DNA of 23,301 nt from an uncultured Moraxellaceae bacterium (GCA_937952925.1 CALFYA010000287.1:1-23301), one strand, 5' to 3'. Numbered from the stretch's first letter, positions 1 to 7,686 are shown. Program-made: numbers and translations. Notes: generated by a model from the sequence alone, not told the origin.

Positions 1-574
1 TGTAGGTCAGTTGGTCACTCAAGCTGACCAAGCCCGCTTCAGATAGACGCACTTGGCCGGTGGCTTTTGCCACAGTTTGACTCGCGTCAATCTCCATGCG
101 ATCTGCTTCAAGCAGTCGATTGGGCTGACTGATGCGTACTTTGCCCGACAGCTCCGCGCCTTGTGTGGGGTGATAATAGCCATAGTCGGCGGTGGCGGTG
201 AGCGGCGCTTCATCAAAGGCGACACGCGTGTCATCGTCAGGGGCGGGCGGAATCGGCGTGACCCATACCCCTCGGCAACCCACTGGCAGCTTGGGGCGTT
301 GATCTTCTGGCAGGCCAAGCCAGCGATCACGGCTGAGAAAGCCCGCATCAGCGCCAGCCCATTGTTCGGTGTCAATCGGCTGATCGTTGGTTGCATCGTC
401 AGTCATCGATTCGTCATCTATGGTTGACGTGGACGAATCGGTTGTTGATGGTGAGGCAACCTCGCTCGTGTCTTGCGCCCATGTGTGTGGTGCCATCGTG
501 ACCATCAGGCACAGCAGTGCAGCATGGAGTGGGCAAAGACGAAAGCGTGGGGCAGAAGCAGCGAAAGTTTGCAC
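1..574 (-). CDS. lptD: LPS-assembly protein LptD, N-terminal part (runs off window)
   Basis: This is the first 191 codons of LptD, the outer-membrane beta-barrel that inserts lipopolysaccharide into the outer leaflet together with LptE. An in-frame TGA at 584-586 limits the start. The best choice is GTG at 574, which gives a signal peptide with a hydrophobic core (HAALLCLMVTMA) ending near residue 33. No good Shine-Dalgarno is visible. Next comes a Ser/Thr/Asp-rich linker (about residues 35-72), then the family hallmark GCRGVWVTP with Cys100, one of the N-terminal cysteines that form LptD disulfides. The start of the OstA-like periplasmic jellyroll follows (RLLEADRMEID near residue 153). In pseudomonads lptD heads lptD-surA-pdxA-ksgA and diverges from amgK-murU, exactly as here. 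The barrel lies outside the window. Confidence 0.9.
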   Translation of the reverse strand, partial: MQTFAASAPRFRLCPLHAALLCLMVTMAPHTWAQDTSEVASPSTTDSSTSTIDDESMTDDATNDQPIDTEQWAGADAGFLSRDRWLGLPEDQRPKLPVGCRGVWVTPIPPAPDDDTRVAFDEAPLTATADYGYYHPTQGAELSGKVRISQPNRLLEADRMEIDASQTVAKATGQVRLSEAGLVSLSDQLTY

Positions 575-609
575 AGGCAGCCATCAAAGTTGATCAACAA
601 GCTTGCCGC

Positions 610-615
610 ATCATA
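610..615 (-). promoter_or_regulatory. Possible -10 element for lptD
   Basis: TATGAT on the minus strand lies about 36 bp upstream of the GTG start of lptD. No convincing -35 is visible at 16-18 bp, so this is only a candidate core promoter. Confidence 0.3.
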
Positions 616-659
616 GAGAAAAAACCGTGAAGCGGCTACACTCGACCGCTATCTAGTGC

Positions 660-672
660 GAGTCATTGACTC
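660..672. promoter_or_regulatory. Palindrome in the lptD/amgK divergent intergenic region
   Basis: GAGTCATTGACTC is a perfect inverted repeat (6-bp arms, 1-bp centre) between the divergent lptD and amgK genes. Its position, 35-47 bp before the amgK start, suits an operator. No regulator can be named. Confidence 0.35.
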
Positions 673-706
673 AATTTTTGCAAAATGCCTGAAGGATGCG
701 TGACGC

Positions 707-1756
707 ATGAGTGTAGATCGTAACAGCCAAATGACCACATGGGTCGCACAACAACTCGGTCATGATCAATTTGAGATTCAAGGCTTGGCTGGAGATGCCA
801 GTTTTCGCGGTTATGCGCGAGTCGATGTACAAGGGCGTAAGTTGATTGTGATGGATGCGCCGCCAAGTCACGAGGACTGTCGCCCGTTTGTGGCGATGGC
901 CCAGCTGTTTGCCGAAGCCGGTTTGCATGTGCCGACGGTGCGTGCCCAGCAGCTTGAGCAAGGCTTTTTGCTGCTTGAAGATTTTGGCAATACCTTGTTG
1001 TCACAAGTGCTAGATGCTGACAATGTCGATGCGTGGTACGGCCTTGCCATGAACCAAATCATCCACATGCAAAAAGCACCCACGAGTGGTGAGGCGTGGT
1101 CGCTGCCACCGTATGATCATGAGCGGTTGCTGACCGAGATGCGCTTGTTTGATCAGTGGTTTATCCCTAAGTTTTTGGGCTTGGAATTATCTGACGCCGA
1201 GCAACATTTGATGGATACCACCTATGACATGCTCGCAAAACAAGCTTTGATGCAACCGCAAGTATTTGTCCACCGTGATTATCATTGCCGCAATCTGATG
1301 GTGACCGATCGTGAGGGCAAAGACATCAATGCGCTGGGCGTGATTGATTTCCAAGACGCACTCGTTGGTGCGGTCACTTATGATTTGGTGTCGCTCCTAC
1401 GCGATGCGTATGTGCAATGGCCGACCGAGCGTGTGCATGCGTGGGTGCATACTTTCTGGCAGCGGGCGCAAATCCAAGGCTTGATTCCGAGCGTGCCACA
1501 AGCGCAGTTTATGCAATGGTTTGATTGGATGGGGGCGCAGCGCCACCTCAAAATCTTGGGGATTTTTGTGCGCTTGAGTCAGCGTGATGGCAAACATGGC
1601 TATCTGCCCAATTTGCCACTGGTGCTGTATTACCTGATCCACGAAATCAAAGCCTATCCAGAATTGGCGGCGTTTGCAGCTTGGCTACAAGATCGGATCG
1701 TACCGGCATTTGTTGCCAAAGTGCCTGACAGCCAAGCGTTGTTGGAGTCGGCATAA
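707..1756 (+). CDS. amgK: N-acetylmuramate/N-acetylglucosamine kinase AmgK
   Basis: A 349-residue protein of the aminoglycoside-phosphotransferase-like kinase fold. AmgK phosphorylates MurNAc (and GlcNAc) on the anomeric carbon, the first step of the cytosolic recycling route that bypasses de novo UDP-MurNAc synthesis. The catalytic loop is visible as HRDYHCRNLM (189-198) and the metal-binding segment as GVIDFQDALVG (211-221). LLLEDFGN (88-95) is the hinge-like motif typical of the family. Length agrees with Pseudomonas AmgK (about 340). An AAGGA-type ribosome-binding site lies slightly far upstream of ATG 707. The stop codon directly abuts the murU start, so the two are almost certainly co-transcribed and translationally coupled. 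The divergent lptD neighbour matches the pseudomonad arrangement. Confidence 0.9.
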   Translation: MSVDRNSQMTTWVAQQLGHDQFEIQGLAGDASFRGYARVDVQGRKLIVMDAPPSHEDCRPFVAMAQLFAEAGLHVPTVRAQQLEQGFLLLEDFGNTLLSQVLDADNVDAWYGLAMNQIIHMQKAPTSGEAWSLPPYDHERLLTEMRLFDQWFIPKFLGLELSDAEQHLMDTTYDMLAKQALMQPQVFVHRDYHCRNLMVTDREGKDINALGVIDFQDALVGAVTYDLVSLLRDAYVQWPTERVHAWVHTFWQRAQIQGLIPSVPQAQFMQWFDWMGAQRHLKILGIFVRLSQRDGKHGYLPNLPLVLYYLIHEIKAYPELAAFAAWLQDRIVPAFVAKVPDSQALLESA

Positions 1757-2446
1757 ATGCATGCGATGATTTTGGCCGCAGGGTTAGGCACTCGTTTACG
1801 TCCCCTGACCTTAGAAAAACCAAAGCCTTTGCTTGAAGTTGGTGGACAACCGCTGATTGTCTGGCATATCCGTGCGTTGGCTGCACAAGGCCTCACCAAC
1901 ATTGTGATCAATACCGCATGGCTTGGTGACAAGCTAGTCGCCGCGCTCGGCGATGGGTCGCAGTTTGGCGTGAGTATTGGCTGGTCACACGAAACCGAAC
2001 CGCTAGAGACGGCAGGTGGGATTATCCAAGCGCTTCCACAGCTCGGCGAGCAACCGTTTTTGCTGATCAACGGTGACGTATGGACGCGCTTTGATTTGGC
2101 AGCACTAATCAACCGTGATCTAGGCGATGATCTGGCGCATCTGGTGCTGGTCGACAATCCGCCACAGCATCCACAAGGCGATTTTCAGTTGTGGCAAGGT
2201 CGCGTGTGTGATCAAGTTGCTGATGCACCGGAGGGTGAGCGTTTGACTTTTGCGGGGATGAGTGTGTTGTCGCCACAATTGTTTGCAGGACTCGCCGAAG
2301 GCAAGCGACCACTTGCACCACTACTACGGCAGGCCATGCGTGATGGTCGTGTCTCGGGTGAGAAAATGAGTACCGCGTGGGTGGATGTAGGAACGCCTGA
2401 GCGGCTGACTACGTTAGATCAGCAGATTTGGGCAGGTACGATTTAG
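1757..2446 (+). CDS. murU: N-acetylmuramate alpha-1-phosphate uridylyltransferase MurU
   Basis: A 229-residue sugar-phosphate nucleotidyltransferase. MurU converts MurNAc-alpha-1-phosphate, made by AmgK, to UDP-MurNAc. The N-terminal signature is clear: ILAAGLGTRLRPLT, the nucleotide-binding loop, followed by EKPKPLLEVGG with the conserved lysines. LLINGDVW supplies the metal-binding Asp (residue about 100). The C-terminal segment AWVDVGTPERL is typical of the family. It starts at ATG 1757 immediately after the amgK TAA; a second ATG at 1766 (MILAAG) would be equally compatible with homologs. The gene ends in TAG, which overlaps the stop of the convergent TerD-like gene. Together with amgK it predicts MurNAc recycling that is insensitive to MurA inhibition. 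Confidence 0.9.
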   Translation: MHAMILAAGLGTRLRPLTLEKPKPLLEVGGQPLIVWHIRALAAQGLTNIVINTAWLGDKLVAALGDGSQFGVSIGWSHETEPLETAGGIIQALPQLGEQPFLLINGDVWTRFDLAALINRDLGDDLAHLVLVDNPPQHPQGDFQLWQGRVCDQVADAPEGERLTFAGMSVLSPQLFAGLAEGKRPLAPLLRQAMRDGRVSGEKMSTAWVDVGTPERLTTLDQQIWAGTI

Positions 2447-3075
2447 CGTCCCACGTGCCACTGTGCAATGACTTTGCCAAGCTCGTCGGGTGTGCGTACA
2501 TCGACAGGCTCGGCAAGGGCTTGCACACTCCACCCCTCATGATGACTGGCATCGCGATAGAGCCGTGCAATCAGCAGTCCACTTGCATCATCCTGACGAT
2601 CTAGATCGAGTTGGATCATCGCTAAGTTACGATCACGACGGCCTTCGCTGATCTGGCACTCAAGTTGACGAATCCGACCCACCGCATGTCCATGATAAGC
2701 GCATACCGCAAACCAGAGACTCTCAACACTGTCCGCTAAGTTGACCAAGTGCACTTCAATCGTTTCTTGTGCCAGTTGCTGTGTGATGGGCTGATCGTCA
2801 GGATAAATCCGATCGCCACTATGTCGGACGCTCTCATCTTGGGCGCGTAAGTTGCCAAACCAAATGGTATCGAGCACACCACCGGTACGATCAAGCATCA
2901 GACAAGCTGCATCAAGATCGACGGGCTTATCTTGACCAGTCAGCTTTGACCATAGCCCTGTAGGTTGCTCTTCAACTTGCCAGCGAAAACTAAAATCTAA
3001 AATACGGGGTAACGGATCAAATTCGATTAAATCGATGACATCTTGAGGTTTAAGGATCAAAGGTATGTGGTTCAT
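2443..3075 (-). CDS. TerD-family stress protein
   Basis: A 210-residue protein related to the TerD/TerZ/CABP family, calcium-binding beta-sandwich proteins linked to tellurite resistance, phage inhibition and general stress. Family marks are VDLDAACLMLDRTG (compare DLDAS in TerD, which supplies Ca ligands), IWFGNLRAQDESVRHSGD (compare the VFYNQ...H.GD block) and an acidic DRIYPDDQ. The C-terminal part diverges from classical TerD. No Shine-Dalgarno is evident before ATG 3075, but an inverted repeat sits just upstream (3092-3113). It lies 75 bp downstream of the WYL regulator on the same strand and may be co-transcribed with it. Its stop overlaps the murU stop. A second TerD domain occurs in the gene at 8504-10003. 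The precise role is unknown. Confidence 0.75.
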   Translation of the reverse strand: MNHIPLILKPQDVIDLIEFDPLPRILDFSFRWQVEEQPTGLWSKLTGQDKPVDLDAACLMLDRTGGVLDTIWFGNLRAQDESVRHSGDRIYPDDQPITQQLAQETIEVHLVNLADSVESLWFAVCAYHGHAVGRIRQLECQISEGRRDRNLAMIQLDLDRQDDASGLLIARLYRDASHHEGWSVQALAEPVDVRTPDELGKVIAQWHVGR

Positions 3076-3091
3076 GGCAATCGATCATCGA

Positions 3092-3113
3092 CACAATGTT
3101 GGTGCCCATTGTG
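3092..3113. repeat. Inverted repeat upstream of the TerD-like gene
   Basis: CACAATG (3092-3098) and CATTGTG (3107-3113) are perfect 7-bp arms around an 8-bp spacer, 17-38 bp before the TerD-like start and after the WYL gene. It could be an operator, or an RNA hairpin controlling translation of the downstream gene, which lacks a visible Shine-Dalgarno. Confidence 0.4.
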
Positions 3114-3150
3114 CCGATAGGGTCAGCGTAGACTCGACGGAATTTGTGTA

Positions 3151-4167
3151 TTAGTTGCTTTGCTCAAAATCATGTTGGGTGAGTGCGTCTTTGAGCGATA
3201 GGGGGGAGAGCACCTCGACACCTTGACCAAAACCACGCAACCACCAGACCAATTGCGCCGTCATGGGGACGGTCGCACGGATATGGATGCTATGGTCTTC
3301 TTCAAATGTGACCTGCTGATCTTCACTGAGGCGGCACTCCAGTAAGCTTTGGCCTGCTTGCGGATGGAAGCGCAGCTCAATCTCGACCGGATGCACATCT
3401 TGTGAGTTGATCGAGCGAAAGCCCAGTGCACCCGATGCCAAATAGTCATCGAGGTTAAAGTCCTGCGGTTTACGGACTTTGCTGTCGAGCACTTTGGCTG
3501 AGGTAAAACGATGCAAAACAAACATCCGAATATCTGGGCGATCATGCCGTGTACACAACAAATAAATGACGGGGCCACGTTGTACCAGCGCGAGGGGGTT
3601 CAAGATATATTGATCTTCTTGCTGTTGACCGCGACGTTGATAAAAGGCTTCAAGTTGACGATCTTTGAGTAGTGCTTCATAGATGGCTTGTTGGGCGCTG
3701 GCATCGACAATCGGGGGAATCAACGGCTGAGTCGCGGGAATCATCCGCACGCGATTGACCCACTGGCGCACGTTGTTGTGTTCGGCAGACAGGCTACGCC
3801 GTGCCAAATCAAACCACGGACGCATTTCATCAAGCAAACTTGGCGGCAGTAGATGGCGCAAGTGTTCTTCGACCATCATAAAGGTCACTGCTTGTGAGCT
3901 ATTCATGTGTGGCAAGCTTTGTACAGGCGCATCCGATTGCCAGCGCCAACCTTGCGGGACTTCGCCATTGCATTCGATGGGGAAGCGTGAGGACAGTTGA
4001 TTGAGGTCACGCTGAATGGTGCGTAAGCTAATGTCGATCCCTTCACGTTGCAGCTGCTCTTGCAGTTGACGTGTGCCTGTCCATTTGCCAGTAGACAGCC
4101 GAGATAACAGTTGCCATTGACGGTGTAAGCCACTGGCTGTTTCTTTGACTTGAGTTGACGTGGTCAT
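3151..4167 (-). CDS. HTH and WYL domain transcriptional regulator
   Basis: A 338-residue protein with the standard architecture of WYL regulators. It has an N-terminal winged helix (about 15-75, with SLRTIQRDLNQL as the recognition region), a helical linker, a WYL domain (about 145-225, core ALVQRGPVIYLLCTR, with IYL in place of WYL) and a C-terminal WCX extension. WYL domains sense nucleic-acid or nucleotide ligands and many members control DNA-damage or phage-defence genes. I chose ATG 4167 because GGGGA lies 5-6 bases before it; an in-frame start 24 bases further upstream lacks this. Its likely target is the adjacent TerD-like gene and/or itself: a perfect palindrome (4259-4277) sits 92-110 bp upstream. 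The target is inference. Confidence 0.8.
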   Translation of the reverse strand: MTTSTQVKETASGLHRQWQLLSRLSTGKWTGTRQLQEQLQREGIDISLRTIQRDLNQLSSRFPIECNGEVPQGWRWQSDAPVQSLPHMNSSQAVTFMMVEEHLRHLLPPSLLDEMRPWFDLARRSLSAEHNNVRQWVNRVRMIPATQPLIPPIVDASAQQAIYEALLKDRQLEAFYQRRGQQQEDQYILNPLALVQRGPVIYLLCTRHDRPDIRMFVLHRFTSAKVLDSKVRKPQDFNLDDYLASGALGFRSINSQDVHPVEIELRFHPQAGQSLLECRLSEDQQVTFEEDHSIHIRATVPMTAQLVWWLRGFGQGVEVLSPLSLKDALTQHDFEQSN

Positions 4168-4258
4168 ACTTGTCCCCAATCCGTGTATCAATCTGTATGT
4201 TCAAGTTGAGTGTACGGTAGCATGGGCAAGCAGGCGATCCAATGCAAAAACAGCGCTT

Positions 4259-4277
4259 CGCGACAAAAATTGTCGCG
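4259..4277. promoter_or_regulatory. Palindromic operator candidate upstream of the WYL regulator
   Basis: CGCGACAAAAATTGTCGCG has perfect 8-bp arms around a 3-bp A centre. It is long enough to be a dimer binding site and sits 92-110 bp upstream of the WYL regulator start. Autoregulation by the WYL protein is a reasonable guess but unproven. Confidence 0.5.
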
Positions 4278-4408
4278 TATCAATATGCCCAAGGGTACCG
4301 TCGATGAGTTGCATCAATGCACTAAAAGTGATCAATAAAAATGAGTCTGATGCATTCTGATGCGAGGGCGCACCAATTCAATACAGCAGATACATGTACC
4401 CTGTAAAA

Positions 4409-4450
4409 CCTTTGCTTTACTTGCAAAGGACAGCGTTTTGCCAACAAAAC
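4409..4450. repeat. Two tandem small hairpins
   Basis: CCTTTGC-N7-GCAAAGG (4409-4429) is followed five bases later by GTTTTG-CCAA-CAAAAC (4435-4450). Neither has a clear T-tract, so they are not ordinary intrinsic terminators. They lie about 220-260 bp before the ATP-grasp gene and may be leader structure or binding sites. Confidence 0.35.
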
Positions 4451-4670
4451 AGACCTATTGTTGGTCGATCAGTCACATCCACAATTGAGTTCAACATGCA
4501 AATTTGACCTGATCAACGTTGCAACAAATCGACCTGATGGTATGCCTGCACGATTTTTGTGCTTGTCAGTACGACGACCCACTAATCTTGGTGCAACAAC
4601 GCAAAACTGGTATCCCCCTTGCATAGTAATCAACACACAGCGAGTGTACAGTTAACATCGAGGCGTCATC

Positions 4671-6173
4671 ATGATGGCTAGTTCGCGTCCTGCCGTATAT
4701 ACGGAATTACAACCCCTACCTGTTCACATGGCGAACCAAACCGATCACGCAGTGCAGTTTTTTAATGAAATGCTGTTGCAAAATGGTCATATTCGACCGA
4801 CTTATGCACAATTGACGGCGTGGTTGGCGAGTCAAAGCCCAGATCAACTCCAGCAGCTCAATCATCAAGCGACCGAACATTTTTATCGTCGTGGTATTAC
4901 CTTTACGGTGTATAGCGATGCCAGCAATACTGAGCGCGTGATTCCTTTTGATATCATTCCACGCATTATCGCTGCGCAAGAATGGCAAACTCTCTCAGCA
5001 GGTTGTACGCAGCGGATTCGCGCCCTCAATGCGTTTTTGCATGATGTGTATCACGAGCGCGATATTGTACGGGCAGGGATCATTCCCGAAGCACAAATTC
5101 TTGCCAATGAATGCTATCAGCCGTGGATGCAAGGGATGGACTTGCGCGGCAAGGTGTATTCACAAATCAGTGGTATCGATTTGGTGCGTGATGGCGAAGG
5201 TCGTTACTGTGTGCTTGAGGACAATCTGCGGACGCCGTCGGGTGTGTCTTATATGCTTGAAGGCCGCCGGATTAGCCAAGCGTTGATGCCCGAGCAGTTT
5301 AAGCGTCAGTCTATTTTGGACGTGGCGGATTACCCACGATTACTCAAGCAAACCTTGAGTGATTGTAGCTTAGTGGACAATCCACAAATCGTGGTGCTTA
5401 CGCCGGGTCGCTTTAACAGTGCCTACTATGAGCATGCGTTTTTGGCGCGTGAAATGGGCGTACCACTGGTGGGCGGTCAGGATTTGTATGTCGATGGCAA
5501 ACATGTCTATCTGCGTGCTGTGACCGGCTGCGTCAAAGTAGATGTGATTTATCGACGGCTTGATGATCCGTTTTTAGATCCTTTGGCATTTCGGCCTGAC
5601 TCGATGCTCGGTGTGCCGGGTTTGATGGCGGCTTATCGTGCTGGTGGGGTGGTGATTGCCAATGCACCGGGTACGGGTGTGGCTGATGACAAATCGATTT
5701 ATCCATATGTCGATCAGATGATTGATTTTTATTTGGGTGAAAAACCGATTTTGGGCAATGTCCCGACATGGCAATGTCGTAAGCCTGAAGACTTGTCTTA
5801 TGTGCTGGCGCATTTGCCAGAACTGGTGGTCAAAGAAACCCAAGGCTCAGGTGGTTATGGCATGTTGATTGGCCCCAAAGCCAGCAAAGCTGAGATCGAA
5901 GAGTTTCGTGCTCGTCTAAAAGCACAACCTGAAGGCTATATCGCGCAGCCTACCTTAGCCTTGTCGGTATGCCCAACATTGGTCGAAGAGGGCGTCGCGC
6001 CACGTCATATCGACTTACGCCCGTTTGTACTGACTAGCCCCGATCAAGTACGCATTGTACCCGGTGGATTGACTCGTGTGGCGCTGCGCGAAGGTTCATT
6101 GGTGGTCAATTCATCCCAAGGAGGGGGCACCAAAGATACGTGGGTGGTCGATGATCTGGAGGTGAGCGCATGA
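4671..6173 (+). CDS. Circularly permuted type 2 ATP-grasp protein (COG2308)
   Basis: A 500-residue member of the circularly permuted ATP-grasp family (DUF404/DUF407), thought to form amide bonds in peptide synthesis or modification using ATP. Typical blocks are EDNLRTPSGVSYML (183-196), VVKETQGSGGYGMLIG (386-401), IAQPTLALSVCPT (424-436), HIDLRPFVL (446-454) and the C-terminal GGLTRVALREG followed by SQGGGTKDTWV (482-492). Two adjacent ATGs (4671, 4674) are preceded by GAGG at a good distance. Length is normal for the family. The stop overlaps the alpha-E start by 4 bp (ATGA), so the first three genes are translationally coupled. The same set (ATP-grasp, alpha-E, transglutaminase, Anbu) is a known conserved cluster; its substrate is not established. 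Confidence 0.9.
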   Translation: MMASSRPAVYTELQPLPVHMANQTDHAVQFFNEMLLQNGHIRPTYAQLTAWLASQSPDQLQQLNHQATEHFYRRGITFTVYSDASNTERVIPFDIIPRIIAAQEWQTLSAGCTQRIRALNAFLHDVYHERDIVRAGIIPEAQILANECYQPWMQGMDLRGKVYSQISGIDLVRDGEGRYCVLEDNLRTPSGVSYMLEGRRISQALMPEQFKRQSILDVADYPRLLKQTLSDCSLVDNPQIVVLTPGRFNSAYYEHAFLAREMGVPLVGGQDLYVDGKHVYLRAVTGCVKVDVIYRRLDDPFLDPLAFRPDSMLGVPGLMAAYRAGGVVIANAPGTGVADDKSIYPYVDQMIDFYLGEKPILGNVPTWQCRKPEDLSYVLAHLPELVVKETQGSGGYGMLIGPKASKAEIEEFRARLKAQPEGYIAQPTLALSVCPTLVEEGVAPRHIDLRPFVLTSPDQVRIVPGGLTRVALREGSLVVNSSQGGGTKDTWVVDDLEVSA

Positions 6174-6769
6174 TTTTGAGTCTATCCACGGCAACCCATT
6201 TGTATTGGCTCGGACGTTATATGGTGCGAGTGGAAGGGATTTGTCAGTTGGCTCCCTTTCAAAATGACCAAAAAGCCATGCAGTTTGCCCATGCATTTTG
6301 TCTGCCTGCATGGAATGTCGAGTCACTGGAGCGACTACTGCACGATCCGGTGCAACCCAGCTCATTACCAAGCAATTTGGCGGTGATTCAAGAAAACGCG
6401 CAGTCCGTGCGTGGGGTGATTTCACAGGCAACCTTTGAAGCGCTCAATACCCTGTGGCGGATGCGCGATCATCCAGAGGTATCGACCTGTCAGTTGTTGG
6501 CTCAAGCAAAAGCTGCATTTGCCCATGAGCAGGGTTTGGTACAAACCTTTTGGTCATTGGGGCAGGCCATTGAAGCGGTGGATATGTCATTACGCCTAGA
6601 GGATTCACCGCAGCCTGCGCTGGCGATTCTCAAAACCGTACAACCTTGTTTGCCAGAGACATGGCAACGCCCCAAACGCCTGATTGATAGTGTGCTGTCT
6701 TATCCATCAGCCTCCAGCTTTTATAGTTTGACCGATGGTCTAAGCGAGATGTTTGCGGAGGGGCCATGA
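6170..6769 (+). CDS. Compact alpha-E domain protein (DUF403/COG2307)
   Basis: A 199-residue helical protein of the alpha-E family, the usual partner of the circularly permuted ATP-grasp enzyme. The N-terminus ATHLYWLGRYMVRVEG (8-23) matches the family start. NLAVIQENAQSVRGVIS followed by FEALNTLWRM is the next hallmark, and WSLGQAIEAVDMSLRL matches the internal repeat. Family members usually have about 310 residues. Here the middle and especially the C-terminal helices are missing. It is not a visible frameshift: both ends overlap the neighbouring genes by the ATGA arrangement, and the coding character is uniform. It therefore looks like a naturally shortened version. The function of alpha-E proteins is not known; a scaffold or cofactor role with the ligase is inferred. 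Confidence 0.8.
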   Translation: MILSLSTATHLYWLGRYMVRVEGICQLAPFQNDQKAMQFAHAFCLPAWNVESLERLLHDPVQPSSLPSNLAVIQENAQSVRGVISQATFEALNTLWRMRDHPEVSTCQLLAQAKAAFAHEQGLVQTFWSLGQAIEAVDMSLRLEDSPQPALAILKTVQPCLPETWQRPKRLIDSVLSYPSASSFYSLTDGLSEMFAEGP

Positions 6770-7569
6770 AGTTTTTGATCAATCATCAAACCACGTATCG
6801 CTATGATTTGCCGGTCAAACGTAGTGTGCAATACCTGCGCTTGACCCCGCAGACGTTAGGGCACCAACGGGTGATGAATTGGCAAATTGCAGCTGCGGGT
6901 GAGATGTATCATCAAACCGATGGTTTTGCCAATGGTTGGACGACCTTGTGTGTGGGGCGTGAGCACCAAGATCTGTTGATCATGGCGCAAGGCGAAGTGG
7001 AAATTGCCGATCAAATCGATTGTATTGTGGATGATCGAGTGTCTCCGATAGTCTTTACGGCACCAACCACACTCACTCAGATTGATGAGGCACTCCAAGA
7101 TTTTAGTGAGCGTCATTTAACAGTACACAATCGGCATGGCCTGATTGAGTTGTCTGAAGCAATCATTGAAAAAATGCCCTATACCGCAGGGCAAACTCAC
7201 GTGATGACTAAAGCCGCTGATTCATTTGAGTTGGGGCTTGGGGTGTGTCAAGACCATACCCATGTGTTGCTCGCGTGTGCGCGTGCCAAGGGCTTGCCTG
7301 CGCGTTATGTATCGGGTTATTTGTATACGATTAATGAAACCCATGTGGCCAGCCATGCATGGGCTGAAGTGTGGTTGGATGGCGCATGGTATTGTTTTGA
7401 TGTGAGCAATCAGTTGTTTAGTCCAACCCAACATGTGCAGTTGGCGATTGGACGCGATTATCTTGATGCTGCGCCTGTGCGTGGTGTCCGCCAAGGGGGT
7501 GGCAATGAAGCCATGCACGCCTTGGTACAAGTGCTGCCTAGCACACGATCAACTGCGGTGATTGGCTAA
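6766..7569 (+). CDS. Transglutaminase-like cysteine protease family protein
   Basis: A 267-residue protein of the COG1305 transglutaminase-like superfamily, with an N-terminal beta-rich domain (opening FLINHQTTYRYDLPVKRS) and a papain-like catalytic domain. The catalytic triad is visible: Cys161 in GLGVCQDHTH, His197 in ASHAWAEVW and Asp212 in YCFDVSNQ. It is predicted to hydrolyse or transfer amide bonds, presumably acting on the product or target of the neighbouring ATP-grasp ligase. It overlaps the alpha-E gene by 4 bp, so the two are translationally coupled. There is no signal peptide, so it acts in the cytoplasm. A gap of 157 bp separates it from Anbu. Length is normal. Confidence 0.88.
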   Translation: MKFLINHQTTYRYDLPVKRSVQYLRLTPQTLGHQRVMNWQIAAAGEMYHQTDGFANGWTTLCVGREHQDLLIMAQGEVEIADQIDCIVDDRVSPIVFTAPTTLTQIDEALQDFSERHLTVHNRHGLIELSEAIIEKMPYTAGQTHVMTKAADSFELGLGVCQDHTHVLLACARAKGLPARYVSGYLYTINETHVASHAWAEVWLDGAWYCFDVSNQLFSPTQHVQLAIGRDYLDAAPVRGVRQGGGNEAMHALVQVLPSTRSTAVIG

Positions 7570-7658
7570 TTAGTCGGCTAGAAACGATGGATAGTCTGAT
7601 CTGTCTAACCCCTTGATCAACAAAACCTCTTACACTATCGCAACGGTGCGAACGTGCG

Positions 7659-7686
7659 ATCTTGCCAGTCACGACCTGCGCAAGAT
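7659..7686. repeat. Inverted repeat in the leader region before anbu
   Basis: ATCTTGC (7659-7665) and GCAAGAT (7680-7686) form 7-bp arms around 14 bp, and a near-match extends them (GCGATCTTGC versus GCCATCTTGC). It lies 41-68 bp upstream of the anbu start in the 157-bp gap, where anbu might have its own promoter or an RNA leader. Confidence 0.35.

Larger units (their letters stand above)
4168..4670. other. 503-bp gene-free intergenic region with several inverted repeats
   Basis: This divergent region separates the WYL regulator from the ATP-grasp operon. Short open frames in it lack coding character and ribosome-binding sites. It holds a palindrome (4259-4277), two adjacent small hairpins (4409-4450), a direct repeat TCTGATGC near 4347-4366 and a repeat of GACCTGAT near 4507 and 4532. 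No strong sigma-70 promoter stands out; TTGGTG-N17-TATCCC near 4589-4617 is a weak candidate for the ATP-grasp operon. Confidence 0.5.

Noticed and set aside
590..600. 11-mer TTGATCAACAA shared with position 7614, considered as a common regulator site
   Set aside because: GATC-containing words of this kind are frequent in the window and two copies are not evidence of a motif.
4458..4655. 65-codon plus-strand open frame in the long intergenic region
   Set aside because: It starts with TTG, has no ribosome-binding site and no protein-like composition. It is more likely chance in regulatory DNA.
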